Part shown: one piece after another, positions 1 through 5,031 of the stretch
Layout of the letters: every line of letters begins with the position of its first letter
How positions within the stretch are numbered: position 1 is the first letter of the stretch
Source of the DNA: an uncultured Bacteroidota bacterium
GTDB lineage: Bacteria > Bacteroidota > Bacteroidia > Chitinophagales > Saprospiraceae
NCBI GenBank assembly: GCA_937926185.1
Contig: CALEYM010000657.1
Span: 1 to 6,025, forward strand
Reading direction: 5' to 3'
DNA: 6,025 nucleotides
Made by a program: the position numbers and the translations under genes
The notes under the pieces: generated by a model
The model's database searches: none
Told to the model about the DNA's origin: nothing
The model's input: the letters and a program-made list of their open reading frames with translations, nothing else

Positions 1-2
1 TA

Positions 3-524
3 ACATATTCCCGCGATGGCCAGACGTTGTCCCGTTTTTTTATCAATGTCGCCGGCATGGCCTACGACGCCTATATTGCCCGTCAGTTGGATAAACACCG
101 TTTTATCAACCGCATGCAATACCTCCTGATGGTAGGGCAATATTTGTTCCGGTACCGGCTTACCCCGGCGCGTCTGTTGTTCAACAACCAGACGGTGGAA
201 GATCTGTTTTACACCATCAACGTCGGCATTTGCCGGTATTCGGGCGGAGGGATGCAACTGGTTCCCCAGGCGGCGCCCGACGACGGTTTGTTTGCCCTCA
301 CCTTTGCGCGGCGCCTGCCCAAATGGGAGGTATTGTGGTGTACGCCCCGGTTCTACAACGGCTCCATACTGAACCATCCCTGCGTCAGCGGCGTGCAAAC
401 CACGCGGCTCCGGGTGGAACACATCGGAGATACGCCAACTTTGCTCGAAGCCGACGGCGAATTTTTGGGCGAAACGCCCGCGGAATTTGTTATACTGGAA
501 AAAGCGCTTCGTATCGTTTTGTAA
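3..524 (+). CDS. Diacylglycerol kinase family lipid kinase, C-terminal part (5' truncated by window edge)
   Basis: The frame is open from base 3 to the TAA at 522-524, giving 173 visible codons with no start in the window. The TTG at 27 is internal and not a credible start. The visible protein matches the C-terminal lobe of the DgkB/YegS lipid kinase family: an FFINVAGMAYDA stretch near the left edge, a YSGGGMQLVPQAAPDDGLF segment (the conserved GGG...P.A.PDDG signature), and EADGEFLGETPAEF close to the end, where the family carries its conserved DGE. Members are usually about 290-315 residues, so roughly 120-140 residues with the GGDGT nucleotide-binding loop lie outside the window. These enzymes phosphorylate diacylglycerol or related lipids at the inner membrane face, using ATP. 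The amidohydrolase starts 19 bp downstream, which suggests one operon. The family call is firm; the lipid substrate cannot be told from sequence. Confidence 0.9.
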   Translation, partial: TYSRDGQTLSRFFINVAGMAYDAYIARQLDKHRFINRMQYLLMVGQYLFRYRLTPARLLFNNQTVEDLFYTINVGICRYSGGGMQLVPQAAPDDGLFALTFARRLPKWEVLWCTPRFYNGSILNHPCVSGVQTTRLRVEHIGDTPTLLEADGEFLGETPAEFVILEKALRIVL

Positions 525-543
525 AATTTGCAAGTTGTTTAAA

Positions 544-1725
544 ATGAGAAAAATATCTGCCGACCGCGTCTATCCGGTGTCTTCAGCGCCCGTTGAAAAC
601 GGCGTAGTCATTGTGGATGACGCCGGGAAAATTCTGGCAATCGAAACCCGCGACCGGCACGACCCCGTCAGTCTTGAAACCTATAGCGGCGTCCTGATAC
701 CGGGTTTCGTCAATACCCACTGCCACCTCGAGCTGTCGCACATGAAAGGCCTGGTAGACACCGGTACGGGATTGATTCCGTTTATCACCAGCGTAGTCAC
801 GAAACGAAATTTCCCCGCCGAAACGATCGCAGAGGCCATCGCCCGCGCCGAACAGGAAATGCTGGAGGGCGGCATCGTTGCCCTGGGAGATATTTCCAAC
901 ACAGTGGATACTTTTTCTGTAAAAGCCAGTGGCCGGATGCGTTACCATACATTCGTGGAACTGTTCGATTTCCTGCAGGATGCCGGCGCTGAAAAAGCTT
1001 TTACCGACTGGAAAGCCGTGTACGACCAACTGGAGCCGGCGCCCGGCAGCGCCAAAGCCCTCGTGCCCCACGCGCCGTACACGGTAAGCCCGGCGCTTTT
1101 TGCCAAAATCAACGCCGCCAACCCTTCGGCCGGCGTTACCGTCAGCATTCACAACCAGGAAACGCCTCCCGAAGACGAGTTGTTCCTGTACGGATCGGGC
1201 GCTTTTTACGATTTCTACGACCGTTTCAATATTTCGCTGGAACAATTCGAAGCCACCGGGCAGCCTTCCATTTATTACGCCCTGCAACACCTCAACCCGG
1301 CACAACGCACGCTGTTTGTACACAATACGCTCACTGCTGCCAGCGACATTCTCTCGGCGCAAGCCTGGAGCCCGAACGTGTATTGGGCCACTTGCCCCAA
1401 TGCCAACCTGTACATCGAAAACCGCCTGCCCGATTACCGGGCTTTTCTCGACACCAATGCGCGCCTTACCATCGGCACCGACAGCCTGACCTCCAACTGG
1501 CAACTATCGGTGTTGGAAGAAATGAAGACCATTGCCCGGTATCAAAGCTATGTGCCTTTCGAAACCCTGCTGCGCTGGGCTACGCTCAACGGCGCGCAAG
1601 CCCTGGGTTTCGACGACACGCTGGGCAGCCTGGAGGCGGGAAAAACGCCGGGCCTGCTGCTGCTGGAAGACTTAGGCCCGGAAGAACGGCTCCGCGCGGA
1701 AACGAAAGTGCGGCGTTTAGCCTGA
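544..1725 (+). CDS. Amidohydrolase-superfamily metal-dependent deaminase (aminodeoxyfutalosine/SAH/guanine deaminase-like)
   Basis: 393 residues from the ATG at 544. The frame stays open upstream to an ATG at 487, but those 19 codons overlap the kinase gene and are Lys/Cys/Phe-rich, unlike a family N-terminus; starting at 544 gives the usual short beta-rich beginning (RKISADRVYPV). The metal-dependent TIM-barrel hydrolase pattern is complete: HxH in NTHCHLELSH (H59, H61), a third metal His in SIHNQE (H203) followed by the proton-shuttle Glu E206, a His in LFVHNT (H260), and the metal Asp in IGTDSL (D313). H176 in VPHAPYT lies in the substrate pocket of SAH/aminodeoxyfutalosine deaminase-like members, and the C-terminus has the superfamily's LGSLEAGKTPGLLLL return to the small beta domain. 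Likely cytosolic, deaminating a purine-nucleoside-type compound. Aminodeoxyfutalosine (futalosine menaquinone route) is one option, but the substrate is not determined. No clear Shine-Dalgarno is seen. Confidence 0.85.
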   Translation: MRKISADRVYPVSSAPVENGVVIVDDAGKILAIETRDRHDPVSLETYSGVLIPGFVNTHCHLELSHMKGLVDTGTGLIPFITSVVTKRNFPAETIAEAIARAEQEMLEGGIVALGDISNTVDTFSVKASGRMRYHTFVELFDFLQDAGAEKAFTDWKAVYDQLEPAPGSAKALVPHAPYTVSPALFAKINAANPSAGVTVSIHNQETPPEDELFLYGSGAFYDFYDRFNISLEQFEATGQPSIYYALQHLNPAQRTLFVHNTLTAASDILSAQAWSPNVYWATCPNANLYIENRLPDYRAFLDTNARLTIGTDSLTSNWQLSVLEEMKTIARYQSYVPFETLLRWATLNGAQALGFDDTLGSLEAGKTPGLLLLEDLGPEERLRAETKVRRLA

Positions 1726-1836
1726 GCGATCAAAAAAGAAAAGAGCAAACGGGTGAAACACAATATCACCGACCCGCAGACGCAAGCCGGCTACCGGAAA
1801 ATACTATGAGATCACTTTTAATGGATTTCGTAACCC

Positions 1837-1965
1837 TTACTTCGGAAAATCCAGCACGAAATTCCGGTTGTACAGCATGAGTATCAGGGCCGTAAAAAAG
1901 AACAGGAACATCAGAATGTACAATATGCAATATCCTTTTCCGCGGGAGTTCGTAATATTCTCCAT
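1837..1965 (-). CDS. Putative small single-helix membrane protein (42 aa)
   Basis: On the reverse strand an ATG at 1965-1963 opens a 42-codon frame ending in TAA at 1839-1837. The protein starts MENITNSRGKGY, continues with a strongly hydrophobic stretch (about residues 12-31, rich in Ile, Leu, Phe and Met), and ends with a short polar tail, LYNRNFVLDFPK. Positive residues before the helix (R8, K10) and the roughly 20-residue hydrophobic length fit one transmembrane segment with the N-terminus inside. The bases before the ATG are AT-rich (GAAATAAAT) with no Shine-Dalgarno, which is common in Bacteroidota. A possible -7 element lies 35 bases upstream. It converges on the amidohydrolase and diverges from mutL. 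I do not recognise a family, and function is unknown. A chance frame cannot be excluded at this length; the clean membrane profile and its position in an otherwise non-coding gap are the reasons for listing it. Confidence 0.5.
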   Translation of the reverse strand: MENITNSRGKGYCILYILMFLFFFTALILMLYNRNFVLDFPK

Positions 1966-2000
1966 ATTTATTTCAAGTTGACGTGGTGCAAAAAGTGCGG

Positions 2001-2008
2001 CAAAAATA
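2001..2008 (-). promoter_or_regulatory. Possible Bacteroidota -7 element for the small reverse-strand gene
   Basis: Read on the reverse strand this is TATTTTTG, an exact match to TAnnTTTG. It would start transcription near 1995 and leave a leader of about 30 bases before the ATG at 1965. No matching TTG/TTTG -33 element is visible at the usual distance, and the site overlaps the T-rich tract of a hairpin, so the match may be accidental. Confidence 0.25.
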
Positions 2009-2013
2009 AAAAG

Positions 2014-2049
2014 TGCCGGCTAAGAAATGGCCGGCAGGCCGTTTTTTTT
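2014..2049. terminator. Hairpin terminator, possibly bidirectional
   Basis: A perfect 7-bp stem, TGCCGGC at 2014-2020 with GCCGGCA at 2030-2036, encloses a 9-base loop. On the forward strand, five bases (GGCCG) separate the stem from eight T residues at 2042-2049. On the reverse strand the stem is followed at once by CTTTTTATTTTTG. Both directions resemble intrinsic terminators; the reverse one has the tighter stem-to-T spacing. Forward reading would end amidohydrolase transcripts before mutL. No reverse-strand gene to the right obviously needs it, so the reverse side may only reflect symmetry. Confidence 0.5.
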
Positions 2050-2161
2050 GGAAAAGCGCGGCGGGGAGGCGTTAATTAAACATGGTTCTAAATAAAGCGG
2101 CACCGTTTGTCGGTAAAAACAGGGCTTTTTTCTCAAAAAACGAGGCTTGCCAAAAATAAAT

Positions 2162-2169
2162 TATCTTTG
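2162..2169 (+). promoter_or_regulatory. Bacteroidota-type -7 promoter element upstream of mutL
   Basis: TATCTTTG matches the Bacteroidota primary sigma -7 consensus TAnnTTTG exactly and sits in AT-rich sequence just before the mutL leader. Transcription would begin about 5-8 bases downstream, near 2175, giving a leader of 50-60 bases before the chosen mutL ATG. The -33 side is weak: the nearest TTG (2147-2149) is only 12 bases away, closer than usual. Confidence 0.5.
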
Positions 2170-2220
2170 CGGGCCGGATGCAAGACATCCCAAAACAGAG
2201 GGAAAATTCCCCCATGCACC

Positions 2221-2224
2221 GGAG
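2221..2224 (+). promoter_or_regulatory. Ribosome binding site supporting the mutL start at 2232
   Basis: GGAG ends seven bases before the ATG at 2232, a normal Shine-Dalgarno spacing, in a window where other genes show none. It favours 2232 over the in-frame ATGs at 2178 and 2214; 2178 would also be practically leaderless with respect to the -7 element at 2162-2169. Confidence 0.5.
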
Positions 2225-2231
2225 CGGAGCT

Positions 2232-4115
2232 ATGACAAATGTAATCCAGTTGTTGCCGGAAAGTGTCGCCAACCAGATTGCCGCCGGAGAAGTGGTGCAA
2301 CGCCCCTCTTCCGTGGTGAAAGAATTGATGGAAAACGCGATAGATGCCGGCGCCACCCAGATTAAGCTGATTGTCCGGGATGCAGGTAAAACCCTGATCC
2401 AGGTGATCGACGATGGCTGCGGCATGTCGGAAACCGACGCGCGTATGTGCTTCGAACGGCACGCTACTTCCAAAATACGCGAGGCAAAAGACCTGTTTGC
2501 CATTCGTACCATGGGTTTTCGCGGCGAAGCGATGGCTTCCATTGCCGCCGTGGCCCAGGTAGAATTGCGCACCCGGCGCGCTATAGAAGAGCTCGGCGCC
2601 CGCATTGTGATCGAAGATTCGGTCCTTAAGGTCAACGAACCCTGCCAAGCGCCGGCCGGCACCAGCATCGCGGTCAAAAACCTCTTCTTCAACGTGCCGG
2701 CCCGGCGCAATTTCCTGAAAAGCGACCCCGTGGAAATGCGCCATATCCTCGACGAATTTCAGCGCCTTGCCATCGCCTATCCCGACCTGTTTTTTTCGCT
2801 GCATCACAACGACCAGGAAATCTTCCACCTGCCGCCGGCCAACCTGCGGCAACGCATCGTTAAAATATTCGGCGAAGCCGTTAACAAAAAACTCGTGCCG
2901 GTACAGGAAGAAACCGACATCCTGAAGATCAGCGGCTTCGTGGGCAAACCGGATTATTTCAAAAAAACGCGGGGCGAACAGATATTTTTTGTCAACAAAC
3001 GATTCATCAAAAGCAACTACCTGCACCACGCCGTGGTAAGCGCCTACGAAGAACTGTTGCCGCCCGACGCATACCCGCTGTACGTACTCTTTCTCGATAT
3101 CGACCCCGGACGAATCGACATCAACGTGCATCCGACCAAACAGGAAATCAAATTCGACGACGAAAAACTGGTGTACAATTACCTGAAAGTGACCGTCCGG
3201 CACGCCCTGGGCGCGCACAGCATCACCCCTACGCTCGACTTCGAACAGGAGCCCGCTTTCCAGGCAGCCCCGGCCAGAATGCCCTCGTTGCGGCCCGGCG
3301 CGGAAAAACCGCCGGCCGTACGCGATTACCCGCCCAAATCGCCCGACCGGCTCGCGGCGGATAACCTGCGCAACTGGCAACGCGCTTACGAAGGACTCGA
3401 CCTGGCGGGCGCCCAGGCAGGCCGGGAAGAATTTATCCCTTCCGCCGCATCGCCCGACGAACCCGAAGCCCGCAGGTCGCCCGCGGTGGAAGTGTTGCCC
3501 GGCGCCATCCCGAACGCCATGGACGACGAAAGCGGCTCCTTCTCTAAAGGACAAAAAGAACCTTATCAAATACACGGACAATACATCGTCAGCCAGATCA
3601 AATCCGGATTCCTGCTGATCGACCAGCAGGCTGCCAGCGAACGTATCCTGTACGAACGCTACCTGGAGGCGCTGCGCCAGCAACCGGTGGCCACACAACA
3701 GGCACTCTTCCCTAAAACCATCGAACTGCCGCCGGGCGACGCCGCGCTGTTGCGCGATATTTTACCCGAAGTTAACCGCCTGGGCTTCGACATCGCCGAA
3801 TTTGGCGGCGACGCCTTTATCATTCACGGCGCTCCCAGCGAAACAGGCGCCGGACTGACCGAGGAAATACTGCTCGAACGCCTCCTGGCACAATATAAAA
3901 ATAACCTGGAAATGGAACTGGGCGTCCCCGAAAACCTGGCGCGCTCAATGGCGCGCAGCGCCGCCCTGAAACGCGGCCAGCCGCTGACAGTGCCGGAAAT
4001 GCAAAACCTGATCGACCAACTGTTCGCCTGTTCCTCGCCGTACCGCGGCCCCTCCGGCCGCAACTGTTTTATTACTTTCGAACTGGACGAACTTCAAAAA
4101 AGATTCAATCAGTGA
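2232..4115 (+). CDS. mutL: DNA mismatch repair protein MutL
   Basis: 627 residues, typical of MutL. The start at 2232 gives MTNVIQLLPESVANQIAAGE, the normal family beginning; the ATG at 2178 would add 18 unrelated residues. The N-terminal GHKL ATPase is complete: KELMENAIDAGA (E31, N35), IDDGCGM (D60-M65), HATSKI (77-82) and GFRGEA (95-100). The transducer domain follows with FFVNKR (252-257) and DINVHPTKQEIKF (296-308). A Pro/Ala-rich linker spans about 340-435. The C-terminal dimerisation domain starts near 440 (QIHGQYIVSQ). Q489-QALF-P494 resembles the QxLLxP beta-clamp-binding motif. The protein couples mismatch recognition by MutS to strand removal. The C-terminal metal-site motifs are degenerate: DQQAASERILYE replaces DQHA(x)2E(x)4E, and the CPHGRP position reads PYRGPSGR, so endonuclease activity is uncertain. 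It appears to begin a new transcription unit; a rhomboid gene follows 72 bp downstream. Confidence 0.97.
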   Translation: MTNVIQLLPESVANQIAAGEVVQRPSSVVKELMENAIDAGATQIKLIVRDAGKTLIQVIDDGCGMSETDARMCFERHATSKIREAKDLFAIRTMGFRGEAMASIAAVAQVELRTRRAIEELGARIVIEDSVLKVNEPCQAPAGTSIAVKNLFFNVPARRNFLKSDPVEMRHILDEFQRLAIAYPDLFFSLHHNDQEIFHLPPANLRQRIVKIFGEAVNKKLVPVQEETDILKISGFVGKPDYFKKTRGEQIFFVNKRFIKSNYLHHAVVSAYEELLPPDAYPLYVLFLDIDPGRIDINVHPTKQEIKFDDEKLVYNYLKVTVRHALGAHSITPTLDFEQEPAFQAAPARMPSLRPGAEKPPAVRDYPPKSPDRLAADNLRNWQRAYEGLDLAGAQAGREEFIPSAASPDEPEARRSPAVEVLPGAIPNAMDDESGSFSKGQKEPYQIHGQYIVSQIKSGFLLIDQQAASERILYERYLEALRQQPVATQQALFPKTIELPPGDAALLRDILPEVNRLGFDIAEFGGDAFIIHGAPSETGAGLTEEILLERLLAQYKNNLEMELGVPENLARSMARSAALKRGQPLTVPEMQNLIDQLFACSSPYRGPSGRNCFITFELDELQKRFNQ

Positions 4116-4187
4116 ACAGTGAAAGTGAAAGGTGGTCCGATACGGACCGTTGAGCACTGAGCACTAACCACTAAGCACTGACAACTA
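4110..4187. repeat. Inverted array of degenerate 7-base repeats filling the mutL-rhomboid spacer
   Basis: The left half has three heptamers that include the mutL stop codon: CAGTGAA (4110-4116), CAGTGAA (4117-4123), AGTGAAA (4124-4130). The right half has five: TGAGCAC, TGAGCAC, TAACCAC, TAAGCAC, TGACAAC (4151-4185), ending two bases before the rhomboid ATG. AGTG in the left units is the reverse complement of CACT in the right units. Folding around the central hairpin at 4134-4148 gives 4-bp AGTG/CACT pairings at 4124-4127 with 4155-4158, 4118-4121 with 4162-4165, and 4111-4114 with 4169-4172. The spacer therefore forms one long, regularly interrupted fold-back. There is no T-tract typical of an intrinsic terminator. 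Role unknown. Confidence 0.8.
4134..4148. repeat. Central perfect hairpin of the 7-base array
   Basis: GGTCCG (4134-4139) and CGGACC (4143-4148) are exact reverse complements separated by ATA. The hairpin lies between the two oppositely oriented heptamer arrays and forms the apex of the larger fold-back. Confidence 0.75.
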
Positions 4188-4856
4188 ATGTCGTACTTTC
4201 AATTCTATCAACCCTTTACCGGCGTCGTCCGGCACTTGATCATCCTGAACGTACTGATGTTTTTCGGCACCTACGTTATTATGGGGCCGGAAGCCTGGAG
4301 CCCGCAATCACTGGATTACGAACGCCTGGGCCGGCTGTCCCTCGCCGTCTTTATGCCGGGTTCGCCGCACTTCGAGCCGTATCAGATCGTGACGCACCTG
4401 TTCATGCACGGCGATATCGGCCACTTGTTTTTCAATATGCTGTCGCTCTATTTTTTCGGTCCGATGGTCGAAATGACCTGGGGACACCGGCGCTTTTTGT
4501 TTTACTATTTATTTTGCGGGCTCGGTTCCTTTGCGCTGTACACCGGCGTACAGTATTGGGAGTTGCAACAGGCGGGCATTGATCCCGCTTACTGGAACGC
4601 GCCCATGCTCGGCGCTTCCGGCGCAATATTTGGCATTTATGTTGCCTTTGCCTACCTGTTCCCCAACCAGATCATCAGTCTGCTGTTTCCACCCGTATCC
4701 CTGAAAGCCAAATATTTTGTACTAATCATGGCCGGGCTGGAGATATTCTACGGCGTACGCGGCTATTCCACCGGCGTGGCCCACTTTGCCCACATTGGCG
4801 GGGCAGCGTTCGGATTTTTGCTAATTTTGTACTGGTTTAAGATACGGGGGAGGTAG
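4188..4856 (+). CDS. Rhomboid family intramembrane serine protease
   Basis: 222 residues with about six hydrophobic segments, close to the minimal rhomboid core. The active-site elements are all present: HLFMHGDIGHLFFNM in TM2 (H79 and N83, the HxxxN oxyanion-side pair), the nucleophile S144 in GASGAIFG, and the catalytic His H202 in AHIGGAAFG. An extended loop between TM1 and TM2 (about residues 33-62) corresponds to the rhomboid L1 region. By family knowledge it cleaves helical membrane segments in the inner membrane; the substrate is unknown. There is no added cytosolic domain, unlike the next gene. The chosen ATG directly follows the heptamer array, with no Shine-Dalgarno visible. It lies 72 bp after mutL and before a second rhomboid, a tandem arrangement that suggests old duplication or paired function. 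Confidence 0.95.
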   Translation: MSYFQFYQPFTGVVRHLIILNVLMFFGTYVIMGPEAWSPQSLDYERLGRLSLAVFMPGSPHFEPYQIVTHLFMHGDIGHLFFNMLSLYFFGPMVEMTWGHRRFLFYYLFCGLGSFALYTGVQYWELQQAGIDPAYWNAPMLGASGAIFGIYVAFAYLFPNQIISLLFPPVSLKAKYFVLIMAGLEIFYGVRGYSTGVAHFAHIGGAAFGFLLILYWFKIRGR

Positions 4857-5021
4857 GTTTATGAGGGTTTGTGAGGGTTTATAAGGGTTTAGAAGGGTTT
4901 AGGTTTAGAGGGGTTTAGAAAGTTTAGTTTCCTTCGGTACCCTCTCATAAACCCTCTAAACCCTCATAAACCCTCTAAACCCTCATAAACCCTCATAAAC
5001 CCTCTAAACCCTCATAAACCC
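4857..5021. repeat. Inverted array of degenerate telomere-like 9-10-base repeats between the two rhomboid genes
   Basis: The left arm (4857-4927) repeats GGGTTT plus four variable bases (ATGA, GTGA, ATAA, AGAA), with GGGTTT at 4865, 4875, 4885, 4895 and 4911 and degenerate units near 4903 and 4921. The right arm (4940-5021) is the opposite orientation: units CCCTCATAAA (10) and CCCTCTAAA (9), in order 12, 9, 10, 9, 10, 10, 9 and 10 bases, then CCC. The right-arm unit is the exact reverse complement of the left-arm TTTATGAGGG, and the outer 15 bases pair perfectly (4856-4870 with 5006-5020). The apex at about 4928-4939 contains CTTCGG, a stable tetraloop sequence. The array begins right after the rhomboid stop codon (TAG, 4854-4856) and ends 10 bases before the next ATG. 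The right arm is more uniform than the left, which suggests recent copying or slippage there. Similarity to eukaryotic TTTAGGG telomeres is presumably coincidental. Confidence 0.9.
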
Positions 5022-5031
5022 AACAAGTAAC

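Larger units (their letters stand above)
1726..2231. other. Intergenic region between the amidohydrolase and mutL
   Basis: About 500 bases without a conventional forward gene. From 1726 to 1836 I see nothing convincing apart from an 18-codon GTG-started frame at 1753-1809 that I do not accept as a gene. A reverse-strand small reading frame occupies 1837-1965. From 2001 to 2049 there is a hairpin flanked by A-rich and T-rich tracts. From about 2090 to 2161 the sequence becomes AT-rich, as expected of a promoter region, and leads into the mutL -7 element and leader. The order of the parts suggests the amidohydrolase operon ends here and mutL starts a new unit. Confidence 0.7.

Noticed and set aside
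487..543. Upstream ATG that would add 19 residues to the amidohydrolase.
   Set aside because: It overlaps the kinase coding sequence, and the added residues do not look like the family N-terminus; the ATG at 544 is preferred.
583..1503. A 306-codon open frame on the reverse strand across the amidohydrolase.
   Set aside because: Shadow of a gene with a full set of catalytic residues on the forward strand; no domain or own initiation signals seen.
1753..1809. An 18-codon GTG-started forward frame after the amidohydrolase (begins MKHNITDPQTQAG).
   Set aside because: Too short to support, with no clear ribosome binding site and no continuation in any frame after the stop; possibly a relic, but nothing shows it.
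2200..2211. GGGAAAATTCCC in the mutL leader as a regulatory hairpin or operator.
   Set aside because: Only a 4-5 bp stem with a tiny loop and no supporting second copy; likely chance.
2133..3698. A 521-codon open frame on the reverse strand across mutL.
   Set aside because: It lies antisense to a clearly recognised mutL with complete motifs; its composition (Phe, His, Val and Gly-rich) is that expected of the complement of a GC-rich gene, and it has no recognisable domain.
4857..5021. The decamer array as a CRISPR or as a true telomere.
   Set aside because: There are no unique spacers and the units are only 9-10 bases, so it is not a CRISPR. It is internal, flanked on both sides by genes in one operon-like run, and reverses orientation, so it is not a chromosome end.
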